DNA of 64,000 nucleotides, from contig NZ_JAKFZS010000010.1 in NCBI RefSeq assembly GCF_021654285.1, forward strand, positions 62,001 to 126,000. Reading direction: 5' to 3'. This document shows positions 55,522 to 64,000 of this stretch, piece after piece. The stretch comes from Pseudoalteromonas luteoviolacea (GTDB lineage Bacteria; Pseudomonadota; Gammaproteobacteria; Enterobacterales; Alteromonadaceae). Every line of letters begins with the position of its first letter. Position 1 is the stretch's first letter. A program made the translations under genes and the position numbers. The notes below the pieces were generated by a model. The model was not told the DNA's origin. It saw nothing but the letters and a program-made list of their open reading frames with translations, and searched no databases.

Positions 55522-56580
55522 ATGCCCGTTGACCGTCAAACAGCAAATTGGTTTGCAACACAAGTTGTAGATTGGTACCACGTCCATGGCAGAAAAACAT
55601 TGCCGTGGCAAATAGATAAAACCCCTTATAAAGTATGGGTGTCTGAAGTTATGTTACAGCAAACACAGGTTGTAACCGTGATCCCCTATTTTGAACGTTT
55701 TATGTCAAGGTTTCCGACAGTGATTGACTTGGCTGATGCGGATGAGGATGAAGTGTTGCACCATTGGACTGGCCTGGGGTACTACGCGAGAGCTAGAAAC
55801 TTACATAAAACAGCGAAAATTATTCGCGATAAATATCAGGGTACGTTTCCTGAGACTTTTGAGCAAGTTGTAGACTTGCCAGGTATTGGGCGCTCAACTG
55901 CAGGGGCCATACTGTCACTTGCTCTGGGGCAGCATCACTCTATATTAGATGGCAATGTCAAAAGGGTATTGGCACGTTTTTTTATGGTAGAAGGTTGGTA
56001 CGGGGTTAAGAAGGTTGAGAACCACCTATGGGATCTGACTAACGCGGTGACACCCTCTGGTGATGTTCGTGAGTTTAACCAAGCAATGATGGACTTGGGA
56101 GCAAGCCTTTGCTCTCGTTCTAGATTTCAATGTGAGCCGTGTCCGCTGGTCGATAAGTGCATGGCTCATAAGAGCAATAGGGTAAAAGAGTTTCCTAATT
56201 CCAAGCCCAAAAAAGAGAAACCTAAAAAAACAGCTTATCATTTGATGGTCAAAGTCGGTGATAAAGTTTTGATGGAAAAGCGTCCCAACAGTGGTATTTG
56301 GGGTGGGTTATTTGGGTTCTTTGAATTTAGTGATTTAACCGAGTTGGAGGCGTTTTTAATTCAGCAAGGAATTGATGTGACAACGCGTACTTTGGAATCA
56401 TTTGTTCATATTTTTACTCACTTTGAGCTAACAATACACCCTATTTGTGTTGAGGTTCAACAAATTCCTGATTGTGTCCATGACAATCAATTGCTTTGGT
56501 ATGATGTTAATCACCCTCCTGAGGTCGGACTGGCGGCACCAACGAAAAAGTTAGTTAAAGTATTAAAGGCAATGGGGTAA
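55522..56580 (+). CDS. mutY: Adenine DNA glycosylase MutY
   Basis: 352 residues from the ATG at 55522. The helix-hairpin-helix segment ([21 protein letters not shown]), catalytic Glu42 ([10 protein letters not shown]) and Asp143, the iron-sulfur cysteines C-x6-C-x2-C-x5-C ([17 protein letters not shown]) and a NUDT-like C-terminal domain are all present. It removes A opposite 8-oxoG. The yggX gene follows by 37 bp. Confidence 0.96.
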   Translation: MPVDRQTANWFATQVVDWYHVHGRKTLPWQIDKTPYKVWVSEVMLQQTQVVTVIPYFERFMSRFPTVIDLADADEDEVLHHWTGLGYYARARNLHKTAKIIRDKYQGTFPETFEQVVDLPGIGRSTAGAILSLALGQHHSILDGNVKRVLARFFMVEGWYGVKKVENHLWDLTNAVTPSGDVREFNQAMMDLGASLCSRSRFQCEPCPLVDKCMAHKSNRVKEFPNSKPKKEKPKKTAYHLMVKVGDKVLMEKRPNSGIWGGLFGFFEFSDLTELEAFLIQQGIDVTTRTLESFVHIFTHFELTIHPICVEVQQIPDCVHDNQLLWYDVNHPPEVGLAAPTKKLVKVLKAMG

Positions 56581-56617
56581 ACTGTTCTCATCAAAAAGAT
56601 AGAGAATAGGTGAGAAA

Positions 56618-56890
56618 ATGGCACGTACAGTTTTTTGTCAGAAATTAAACAAAGAAGCGCCAGGCTTGGATTTTCAATTATATCCAGGAGAAGTGGGCGA
56701 GCGTATCTTCAATAATATTTCTAAAGAAGCTTGGCAGCAGTGGCAACACAAGCAGACAATGCTAATTAATGAAAAGCACTTAAATATGATGGACCCTGAT
56801 CACCGCCAACTGTTAGAAGAGCAAATGGTCGGCTTTTTGTTTGAAAATAAAGAAGTTGAAATTGAAGGTTATAGACCTCCAGAGAAATAA
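56618..56890 (+). CDS. yggX: Fe(2+)-trafficking/oxidative-damage protection protein YggX
   Basis: 90 residues, the usual length, with the single Cys in [14 protein letters not shown] and the signature PGELG-like [21 protein letters not shown]. It protects Fe-S clusters, for example in MutY, and is usually the next gene after mutY. A strong terminator follows. Confidence 0.96.
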   Translation: MARTVFCQKLNKEAPGLDFQLYPGEVGERIFNNISKEAWQQWQHKQTMLINEKHLNMMDPDHRQLLEEQMVGFLFENKEVEIEGYRPPEK

Positions 56891-56917
56891 AAAAAGCTGC
56901 CTCGGCAGCTTTTTTTA
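56890..56917 (+). terminator. Rho-independent terminator after yggX
   Basis: GCTGCC and GGCAGC pair around TC, flanked by AAAAA and a TTTTTTT run. It also serves the convergent ispB gene. Confidence 0.92.
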
Positions 56918-56925
56918 TTTTGTGA

Positions 56926-57900
56926 TTAATATTCTCTGTCTACAGAAAGCTTTGCTAATGCAATGAGCGCATCTTTAAACTGAGAGTCTGCTAAAACGTT
57001 TAGTTGTGCTATTGCTTTTTCTGACTCTTGTTGTGCTCTTGACATGGTTTTTTGTAGCGCTTGAGTTTCTTCAAGAGTTTGCAAGATATCAGGTAAATTA
57101 TCGATGCCATTTCCTGACTCAATCGCTTCTCGGATCTGAGCTACCTGTGCTTCTGAGCCTGACTTCATGGCATAAATAAGCGGGAGTGTCGGTTTACCTT
57201 CTGCCAAATCGTCACCAATATTTTTGCCTAGTTGCTCAGCGTTTGCGCTATAGTCCAGTATGTCATCAACTAATTGAAATGCAGTGCCTAAATGCATCCC
57301 ATACAGCTTTAAAGCATCTTTGACAGATTGCGGCTGTTCGGAGATAACTGCGGGTAACATGGTTGCTGCTTCGAATAATTTAGCCGTTTTACTATAAATC
57401 ACCTGCATATAGCTTTGCTCTGTGGTGTCCGGGTCGTTGCAATTCATTAATTGCAGTACCTCACCTTCAGCAATAATATTGGTCGCATCTGCCAATATTT
57501 GCATTACTTCCATATTGTTAAGGCCAACCATTAACTGGAAGGAGCGCGTATATATAAAGTCTCCAACAAGTACACTTGCAGCGTTACCAAATTCGGCGTT
57601 TGCTGTTGGCTCACCACGTCTTAGGTTTGATTCATCTACGACGTCATCGTGTAACAGAGTTGCAGTATGGATAAACTCAATGATGGTAGCTAAAGTAATA
57701 TGCTTATTCTGGGCTTCTGCTTCTAGTGCTTTTGCAACCAATAAAGTCAACATTGGTCTAATGCGTTTTCCACCGCTATTAACAATGTAAAGACCCAATT
57801 GATTTACTAACGCAACATCAGACTGCATTTGTTCGAAAATAAGTTGATTCACAGAGAGCATATCCTGCTCAATCAGTGATTGGATAGTCTTAATATCCAT
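56926..57900 (-). CDS. ispB: Octaprenyl diphosphate synthase
   Basis: 324 residues from the ATG at 57900, which begins MDIKTIQSLIEQDM as in IspB proteins; a longer frame upstream to 58062 does not look like family sequence. The Asp-rich motifs DDVVDES and DDILDYS bind Mg-diphosphate. It builds the C40 side chain of ubiquinone and menaquinone. Divergent from rplU, as in E. coli. Confidence 0.95.
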   Translation of the reverse strand: MDIKTIQSLIEQDMLSVNQLIFEQMQSDVALVNQLGLYIVNSGGKRIRPMLTLLVAKALEAEAQNKHITLATIIEFIHTATLLHDDVVDESNLRRGEPTANAEFGNAASVLVGDFIYTRSFQLMVGLNNMEVMQILADATNIIAEGEVLQLMNCNDPDTTEQSYMQVIYSKTAKLFEAATMLPAVISEQPQSVKDALKLYGMHLGTAFQLVDDILDYSANAEQLGKNIGDDLAEGKPTLPLIYAMKSGSEAQVAQIREAIESGNGIDNLPDILQTLEETQALQKTMSRAQQESEKAIAQLNVLADSQFKDALIALAKLSVDREY

Positions 57901-58279
57901 AGTATACCGTGCTAAAGCCCCAGTTAGAGATAAACGCCGCAGATTGTACATTAAAATTTCAGTCGACTCGAATTTTATGCGTATTGATAGGTAAAAAAAT
58001 AGATGGCGGTTTAAATATTGGGCATTTTTGAGTTTGTTATATGTACGGATATGATCTGTCAAGTATTTTGATTGAAAGTTTTTGCAGAAAAAAATAGTTT
58101 AGCAACGCAAACTTTTTAGCTAGAATAGGCAAAAATGAATTAATGCTCTCAAACAAGTCAATTTTTATTCATTATTTTGTCTTTAGGGTATTGCGTGCAG
58201 TTCGACATTAGCGTAAACTTCGCGCCCTATTGAAGAATATTAAGTTGCGTCGATTTGAGGGCGCACAACGGAGTTAATT
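57901..58279. promoter_or_regulatory. Divergent ispB/rplU promoter region with a structured rplU leader
   Basis: 379 bp without a gene. A hairpin just ahead of rplU pairs GCGCCCT (58222-58228) with AGGGCGC (58258-58264), ending 15 bp before the rplU ATG and next to its GGAG ribosome binding site. It could be an autoregulatory leader bound by L21; this is inference. No strong promoter hexamers are obvious; TAGAAT near 58121 is a candidate -10. Confidence 0.45.
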
Positions 58280-58591
58280 ATGTACGCGGTTTTCCAAAGT
58301 GGTGGTAAACAGCACCGTGTGACTGAAGGTCAAACAATTCGTCTAGAAAAATTAGACGTTGAGACTGGTGCATCAATTGAATTTGATTCAGTACTTCTAG
58401 TTGCTGATGGTGAGAAGATCGAGATCGGTGCACCATTCGTAAATGGCGGTAAGGTAACAGCTGAAGTTGTTTCTCACGGTCGTGGCGAGAAAATTAAGAT
58501 TGTTAAGTTCAGACGTCGTAAGCATTCTCGTAAGCAGATGGGCCACCGTCAGTGGTTCACTGAAGTTAAAATCACTGGCATTAGCGCTTAA
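58280..58591 (+). CDS. rplU: 50S ribosomal protein L21
   Basis: 103 residues, a standard bacterial L21 ([30 protein letters not shown]). GGAG precedes the ATG. The L27 gene follows after 19 bp. Confidence 0.98.
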   Translation: MYAVFQSGGKQHRVTEGQTIRLEKLDVETGASIEFDSVLLVADGEKIEIGAPFVNGGKVTAEVVSHGRGEKIKIVKFRRRKHSRKQMGHRQWFTEVKITGISA

Positions 58592-58610
58592 TTTTTAGAG
58601 GTACAGAAAG

Positions 58611-58868
58611 ATGGCACATAAGAAGGCAGCTGGTAGTACTCGTAACGGTCGCGATTCAGAAAGTAAACGCCTAGGTGTTAAGCGTTTTGGTGGCGAATCA
58701 GTTCTAGCGGGTAACATCATCGTTCGTCAACGTGGTACTAGATTCCACGCTGGTTCTAACGCAGGTATCGGTAAAGACCACACTATCTTTGCAAAAGCAG
58801 ATGGTAAAGTAGTTTTCGAAACTAAAGGTCCTTTAAACCGTAAATACGTTAGCATCGTTGCTGAGTAA
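58611..58868 (+). CDS. rpmA: 50S ribosomal protein L27
   Basis: 85 residues with the N-terminal [21 protein letters not shown] tail that reaches the peptidyl-transferase centre. It ends the rplU-rpmA unit at a strong terminator. Confidence 0.98.
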   Translation: MAHKKAAGSTRNGRDSESKRLGVKRFGGESVLAGNIIVRQRGTRFHAGSNAGIGKDHTIFAKADGKVVFETKGPLNRKYVSIVAE

Positions 58869-58883
58869 TCGGTAAAGATTTAT

Positions 58884-58910
58884 AAAAACCCCGCTTAGGC
58901 GGGGTTTTTT
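58884..58910 (+). terminator. Rho-independent terminator after rpmA
   Basis: AAAAACCCCGC pairs with GCGGGGTTTTT around TTAG, with a T-run. Confidence 0.95.
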
Positions 58911-58964
58911 GTTTTTATAGCTATATTTTATTTATCAGCAGCTAAGCGTACCTTGCTATAATAG

Positions 58965-60143
<1,179 letters not shown>

Positions 60144-60144
60144 T

Positions 60145-60167
60145 AAAGGGCCGTTTGGCCCTTTTTT
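60145..60167 (+). terminator. Rho-independent terminator after obgE
   Basis: AAAGGGCC pairs with GGCCCTTT around GTTT, then a T-run. Confidence 0.92.
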
Positions 60168-60194
60168 AATACAAAATCATTATTGGAGTATATT

Positions 60195-60686
60195 GTGGTT
60201 ATATCAATGATAGCGGCTATGGCAAAGGATCGAATAATAGGTGATGACAATAAAATGCCTTGGCATCTACCAGCAGATCTGCAGCACTTTAAAAAAATTA
60301 CGTTAGGTAAACCTGTGATTATGGGGCGTAAGACATTTGAATCGATTGGTCGCCCGTTGCCTGGCAGAAGAAATATTGTGATTACCAGAAATGCTCAGTA
60401 TCAAGCTGAAGGGATAGAAACTGCATCTTCTACTGAAGAAGCTCTTGCTTTGGTAGATAAAATAGACGAGGTTATGATCATTGGAGGTGGAAATATTTAC
60501 AAACAGTTTCTACCATTATGTACAAAGCTGTATTTGACATACATAGATTTGGATGTTGAGGGAGACACTCGATTTCCTGATCACACCTCTTCGGGCAGTT
60601 GGGTAGAAGCCGAATGTGAAGTCCACGAGCCAGATGATAGAAATAAATATCGTTATAAGTTCGTAACTTTGAATAAAGGATTATGA
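60195..60686 (+). CDS. folA: Dihydrofolate reductase
   Basis: 163 residues from a GTG at 60195, seven bases after GGAG, giving MVISMIAAMAKDRIIG; in-frame codons upstream are unlikely. Catalytic Asp is in the PWHLPADLQHFKK segment, with GRKTFESIGRPLPGR and IIGGGNIY for NADPH. It reduces dihydrofolate. Trimethoprim sensitivity cannot be judged from this. Confidence 0.95.
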   Translation: MVISMIAAMAKDRIIGDDNKMPWHLPADLQHFKKITLGKPVIMGRKTFESIGRPLPGRRNIVITRNAQYQAEGIETASSTEEALALVDKIDEVMIIGGGNIYKQFLPLCTKLYLTYIDLDVEGDTRFPDHTSSGSWVEAECEVHEPDDRNKYRYKFVTLNKGL

Positions 60687-60764
60687 CTTTGTTGCTAACA
60701 GTTGTGTGTGTTGCTACAATAGTGTTTGTCCTTATGTAATAAAAAAGTGCTAGGTGAATTGGCA

Positions 60765-61139
60765 ATGAAATTTGTACCTGTTTTGTTAAGTGTTTGTATT
60801 GGTTTGGGCGCGTTTTCTTTTAGTTCTGAGACTAAAGCTAACGATCAATTGGCTGTTACATTATGCGAGTACATCGCTGTTGATGACAAAGGCCGAGTTC
60901 GTAAAGCGTTAAAAAGTTCACGTGTGAAAGTGCGTAACATATTTGGTTCAATCCAATGTAACGGAAATAACATTCTTCGCCACGCAATTGCAAGTAATGC
61001 TGTTGAGACTGGCAAGCTAATTGTTAAAGGTTTACCGAAAAGCGCGCTTTCAGACGGTGCTGACATTGCTTGGGCTGAAAGCAATGGACATGGTGCTTCA
61101 CCGCTCATTGCAGAAATTAAGAAAAGAGCAGGTTTATAA
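60765..61139 (+). CDS. DUF3718 family exported protein
   Basis: 124 residues from the ATG at 60765; the longer frame from 60726 has no ribosome binding site. A signal peptide (MKFVPVLLSVCIGLGAFSF) is followed by a compact domain with two Cys (LCEYIAVDDKGRVRKALKSSR, IFGSIQCNGNNILRHAI) seen in the DUF3718 family of Vibrio and Alteromonadales. Its function is unknown; a periplasmic location with one disulfide is likely. Confidence 0.82.
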   Translation: MKFVPVLLSVCIGLGAFSFSSETKANDQLAVTLCEYIAVDDKGRVRKALKSSRVKVRNIFGSIQCNGNNILRHAIASNAVETGKLIVKGLPKSALSDGADIAWAESNGHGASPLIAEIKKRAGL

Positions 61140-61160
61140 TTTAACACTTGTTCTTACTTT

Positions 61161-61188
61161 AAAAAGCTCCCACTTTGGGGGCTTTTTT
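61161..61188 (+). terminator. Rho-independent terminator after the DUF3718 gene
   Basis: AAAAGCTCCC pairs with GGGGGCTTTT around ACTTT, then a T-run. Confidence 0.92.
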
Positions 61189-61362
61189 AGTATTTGTACA
61201 CCTCCTCAAATTCATGTTCTATGCGTGTTGAATACTGCGGTTGTAATATGACCTAAATCAAATAGATAACTACATGATGACATTTTTCTTAAATTAGGCC
61301 TTGAGAATTGGAAGGTCTGCTCCAATACTTATTTGTAGGGTAAATAAAAAAAGGAAGATCCT

Positions 61363-61719
61363 ATGAAGATTAATCTTTCTGGTCATCACGTTGATATGAC
61401 AGATGCAGTGAAACAACACGTACAAGAAAAATTTTCAAAAATTGCCAATCATTTTCCTTCGTTGTTGTCACTAGATATTATAATCAGCAAAGAGCATAAA
61501 AAGTTTTATACGGAAATAAGTACAAACTATGCTGGGTCACGCATTTCAGTAAAGGGTGAAAATGACGTGATGTATCCAGCCATTGCTAATGCCGCAAAAA
61601 AATTGGATGCATCATTGAAGCATAGGAAAGGACAATTGAAAGCAAACAAACATGAAAAACCGGTGAGCACAACACCACCAATCGCACATGAAATAATACA
61701 AGAAATGAACTTGAACTGA
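61363..61719 (+). CDS. hpf: Ribosome hibernation promoting factor, short form
   Basis: 118 residues, the short HPF type. MKINLSGHHVDMTDAVKQHVQEKF, DIIISKEHKKFYTEI and MYPAIANAAKKLDASLKHRKGQLKANK are the S30AE features. AAGGAAG gives a strong ribosome binding site. It binds the 30S subunit and helps form 100S dimers in stationary phase. Here it stands alone, with its own terminator, not in an rpoN operon. Confidence 0.95.
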   Translation: MKINLSGHHVDMTDAVKQHVQEKFSKIANHFPSLLSLDIIISKEHKKFYTEISTNYAGSRISVKGENDVMYPAIANAAKKLDASLKHRKGQLKANKHEKPVSTTPPIAHEIIQEMNLN

Positions 61720-61722
61720 TTT

Positions 61723-61748
61723 AAAGGGGGCAGTAAAGCCCCTTTTTT
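61723..61748 (+). terminator. Rho-independent terminator after hpf
   Basis: AAAGGGGGC pairs with GCCCCTTTTT around AGTAAA, with a T-run. Confidence 0.92.
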
Positions 61749-61857
61749 ACAATAGCAATTTGATAGATTTTTATTTTACTTTAGACATTTCACACAATTG
61801 CTATGTAAGATAGAATTGAACTTTACCTTAAAAAATATAATTCGATAGCGAACACAT

Positions 61858-62733
61858 ATGAAAGCAGTTATACCTGTTGCGGGTTTGGGGACTCGCATGT
61901 TGCCAGCAACAAAAGCAATCCCAAAGGAAATGTTACCGGTTGTAGATAAGCCGCTTATTCAATATATCGTCAAGGAGTGTGTATCTGCTGGTGTAAAAGA
62001 AATTGTATTGGTAACTCACTCTTCTAAGAATGCAATTGAAAACCACTTTGATACAAGCTTTGAGTTAGAAGCTACGCTAGAGAAGCGTGTGAAGAGAAAA
62101 CTATTAGACGAAATCCGTTCGATTTGCCCTGAAGACGTCACAATAATGCATGTAAGACAAGGTGAAGCCAAAGGGCTTGGACATGCGGTCTTGTGTGCAA
62201 AACCAATCGTTGGAGATGATGATTTCATTGTTGTGCTTCCTGATGTCATTTTAGACGAATATAGTGCCGATCAGCGAATCGAGAATTTAGCTGCTATGGT
62301 TAAGCGCTTTCAAGAAAATGGCAGTAGTCAAATTATGTTGGAGCCAGTACCTCATGAAGATGTCAGCAAGTACGGTATCGCTGATATTAATGGCGTAGAT
62401 TTATCGCCTGGGCAAAGTACTGCTATCAAATCAATGGTTGAGAAGCCTAGTCAAGAAGAAGCACCATCAAACTTAGCTGTAGTTGGCCGTTATGTCCTAT
62501 CAAGTAAAATCTGGCCATTATTGAAGAGGACACCTGTAGGAGCTGGGAGTGAGATCCAGCTTACAGATGCCATCGATATGTTAATGGAAACAGACACAGT
62601 TGAGGCCTTTCATATGAGTGGCATATCTCATGATTGTGGCGATAAGCTAGGCTATCTGAAGGCGATTGTTCAGTATGCTATGAAAGATGAAACGCTTGGT
62701 GATGAATTCACTCAGTACATCAAATCATTATAA
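61858..62733 (+). CDS. galU: UTP-glucose-1-phosphate uridylyltransferase
   Basis: 291 residues. The nucleotidyltransferase N terminus ([26 protein letters not shown]) has the G-x-G-T-R loop. [33 protein letters not shown] and [13 protein letters not shown] complete the GalU pattern. It makes UDP-glucose for surface polysaccharides. It ends at a palindromic terminator. Confidence 0.97.
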   Translation: MKAVIPVAGLGTRMLPATKAIPKEMLPVVDKPLIQYIVKECVSAGVKEIVLVTHSSKNAIENHFDTSFELEATLEKRVKRKLLDEIRSICPEDVTIMHVRQGEAKGLGHAVLCAKPIVGDDDFIVVLPDVILDEYSADQRIENLAAMVKRFQENGSSQIMLEPVPHEDVSKYGIADINGVDLSPGQSTAIKSMVEKPSQEEAPSNLAVVGRYVLSSKIWPLLKRTPVGAGSEIQLTDAIDMLMETDTVEAFHMSGISHDCGDKLGYLKAIVQYAMKDETLGDEFTQYIKSL

Positions 62734-62743
62734 ATGATTAAGT

Positions 62744-62768
62744 AAGCAGGCTCTTATAGAGTCTGCTT
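62744..62768. terminator. Bidirectional terminator after galU
   Basis: AAGCAG-G-CTC (62744-62753) pairs with GAG-T-CTGCTT (62759-62768) around TTATA. It also lies just beyond the convergent integrase-like stop at 62787. Confidence 0.75.
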
Positions 62769-62786
62769 AAGACTAAACTTTGCAGA

Positions 62787-63464
62787 TTAGTGGCGTTCGG
62801 TAAACCTTCTCCAAGTTATGTTGCTGTTTAACACTCTGACAGGTTTTACTACTCTGGCTAACAAGTCTATATTCGGAGCATCAACGACATCCCCATTTTC
62901 TTTCAAACCAAGTAAATAGCTCATAGCAGAGCGATTTCCCAGTTGGATCGCAGAAATATATATCTGCTGCTCAAAGTTCAACCTTAAGCTACTAATTGCA
63001 GTTTTTAGACCTTGTTGATCAATATTTGGTAGACCGCATTTTTGCAAGTAACCTAAACGCTCACCTTCCCCTGAAAACCAGATCCGTACTTTTTCACTGT
63101 AACGATTCGATTTAGATGGCAGATCGAAGAGTAACCTATCATGCCCTAACTCTTTAACAAGTTGGATGTAGTGCTCTAATCCTGCATGCCATAACGCACT
63201 ATGGATTGGGACTACTCTAGGCTGGATCTTTCCATGTGTATGAAATTTAAAAGTGTGAATTGACTCTATGGTGCCTATGTCACTCAAAGTGAGATTACCT
63301 AGTTCGTCGCTATAAGCACCAGTATAGTAGGCGAGTAACGGAAGCCAAAAATGCCAATGCTTAGGCTGTTCTCGTTTGAGCTTTTCGTCGCCGTAAATAT
63401 AGCCATTAAATAGACTATATAGTTCCATGTGGGTAAAGGCGCGTCTGCCAAACTGAGATTTCAT
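62787..63464 (-). CDS. Degenerate tyrosine-recombinase (integrase) catalytic-domain protein
   Basis: 225 residues. It aligns by eye with the catalytic domain of phage-type integrases (RRAFTHMELYSLFNGYIY, HWHFWLPLLAYYTGAYSDELGNLTLSDI, RVVPIHSALWHAGLEHYI). The catalytic set is largely lost: the first Arg (TGAR) is Tyr in TGAYSDE, the HxxR box is SSLR, the LGH His is Leu (LLGLKENG), and no Tyr nucleophile is in place. The core-binding N-terminal domain is also absent. It may be an eroding remnant of an integrated element, or a domesticated DNA-binding protein. The ribosome binding site is poor. Confidence 0.7.
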   Translation of the reverse strand: MKSQFGRRAFTHMELYSLFNGYIYGDEKLKREQPKHWHFWLPLLAYYTGAYSDELGNLTLSDIGTIESIHTFKFHTHGKIQPRVVPIHSALWHAGLEHYIQLVKELGHDRLLFDLPSKSNRYSEKVRIWFSGEGERLGYLQKCGLPNIDQQGLKTAISSLRLNFEQQIYISAIQLGNRSAMSYLLGLKENGDVVDAPNIDLLARVVKPVRVLNSNITWRRFTERH

Positions 63465-63557
63465 AAGTCAGTGCTTTAGCTAATAAATATTTGGTAGACA
63501 AGTCTATAGCGTTTAATTGTAATGTGAAAGGACTATAAAAATTATTTGTAAATCGTT

Positions 63558-63582
63558 CTGTAGTAGTGGGTTACTACCACAG
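63558..63582 (-). terminator. Hairpin after the RHH gene
   Basis: CTG-TA-GTAGT pairs with ACTAC-CA-CAG around GGGTT, 9 bp past the stop at 63591 on the minus strand, followed by T-rich sequence. Confidence 0.5.
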
Positions 63583-63590
63583 TTACCTAT

Positions 63591-63857
63591 CTATTCTGTA
63601 CAATTTTCTAAGTAAGTAAGGCAGGATATTCGCAATAATGAAGCGAGATTAGTTACTTTCCCATGTCTTTCAATAGATTCCTGATACAAGGTGGAAATAA
63701 ACTGGGCAAGTGTGGTGTGCTCTTGTGCGGCGATTTTTTCGAGTATCCGCCAGACCTTATTTTCAAGCGCTAAACTCGTGACAACCCCCTGTATACGAAT
63801 AGACTTTTTAGTGACTTGATATAATTCAGGCGTCTGAGATGCGTATAGTTCACACAT
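63591..63857 (-). CDS. Ribbon-helix-helix domain protein (RHH_4 type)
   Basis: 88 residues. The MCELYASQTPELYQ N terminus, KSIRIQGVVTSLALENKVWRILEKIA and HTTLAQFISTLYQE are the RHH_4 family pattern, and the end NLASLLRISCLTYL is typical. It is a small DNA-binding dimer of unknown target. Its start is only 13 bp from the divergent VOC gene's start, so promoters must lie inside the opposite gene, and this protein could regulate that neighbour. Confidence 0.88.
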   Translation of the reverse strand: MCELYASQTPELYQVTKKSIRIQGVVTSLALENKVWRILEKIAAQEHTTLAQFISTLYQESIERHGKVTNLASLLRISCLTYLENCTE

Positions 63858-63870
63858 ATAGGAAGCTCCT

Positions 63871-64000
63871 ATGGCTAAAATGATACATTCAATGATCCGA
63901 GTACAAGACTTATCAAAATCTGTGCAATTCTATCACGAACTTTTTGATTTAGAGGTAAAAAGGCAGGTAGATTTTGATGGCTTTTCGCTTACTTATCTGG
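63871..64000 (+). CDS. VOC/glyoxalase family protein, 3' part beyond window
   Basis: 43 codons to the window edge with a good AGGAAG ribosome binding site. The translation (KMIHSMIRVQDLSKSVQFYHELFDLEV) is the first repeat of a vicinal-oxygen-chelate fold, with a His near the start that often binds metal. Lactoylglutathione lyase-like or related; the rest is missing. Confidence 0.8.
   Translation, partial: MAKMIHSMIRVQDLSKSVQFYHELFDLEVKRQVDFDGFSLTYL

Noticed and set aside
57901..58062. A 54-residue N-terminal extension of IspB
   Set aside because: The sequence is not IspB-like and the family start fits the ATG at 57900.

Overview
The window reads as a chromosomal stretch of a marine gammaproteobacterium of the Alteromonadales, most like Pseudoalteromonas. 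This rests on gene content and family resemblance, not a database search. The pointers are the nadC/pilA-C-D/coaE/yacG/ampDE block, an ArcB/ArcA pair, trmB/mutY/yggX, ispB/rplU/rpmA/obgE, a DUF3718 protein, and lanthipeptide-type leaders of a kind seen in that genus. No rRNA, tRNA, CRISPR array or complete insertion sequence was found.

Left part (1-18,400) is the accessory zone. It opens with a receiver-domain fragment that has Glu where the phospho-accepting Asp should be, divergent from a giant periplasmic-propeller hybrid kinase. Next come six 99-bp tandem repeats with a covarying hairpin, a secreted beta-helix protein facing a CadC-like membrane regulator with a LamG sensor, an S9 peptidase, and a small RiPP-like precursor gene. 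A 1.5-kb tandem duplication of a GNAT/LysE/MocR locus follows; one copy has decayed except for its LysE gene. After it lie a RidA protein, a second lanthipeptide-like precursor and a J-domain-like membrane protein. Neither precursor has modification enzymes nearby.

Middle part (18,400-41,700) holds envelope and pilus functions: the pbpC/alpha-2-macroglobulin pair, an AraC-GyrI regulator, an esterase with a divergent LysR regulator, the type IV pilus genes in an unusual order (pilA-pilC-pilD-coaE-pilB-yacG), nadC, ampD-ampE (ampD overlapped by a short upstream ORF that owns the good ribosome binding site), a large double-PilZ protein and radA.

Right part (41,700-62,800) is mostly conserved housekeeping: an M23 endopeptidase, tyrS, mtnN with a CbiB-like protein, folE2, arcB and arcA converging with a 4-bp gap, a YfiR plus histidine kinase operon, rsmC, trmB/mutY/yggX, ispB/rplU/rpmA/obgE, folA, hpf and galU. 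The last 1.2 kb carries a catalytically degenerate tyrosine-recombinase-like gene, a ribbon-helix-helix protein and the start of a VOC-family gene.

The items most likely to be undescribed are the covarying 99-bp hairpin array, the LamG/beta-helix pair, the two orphan RiPP precursors beside the duplication, and the YfiR module wired to a histidine kinase instead of a diguanylate cyclase.
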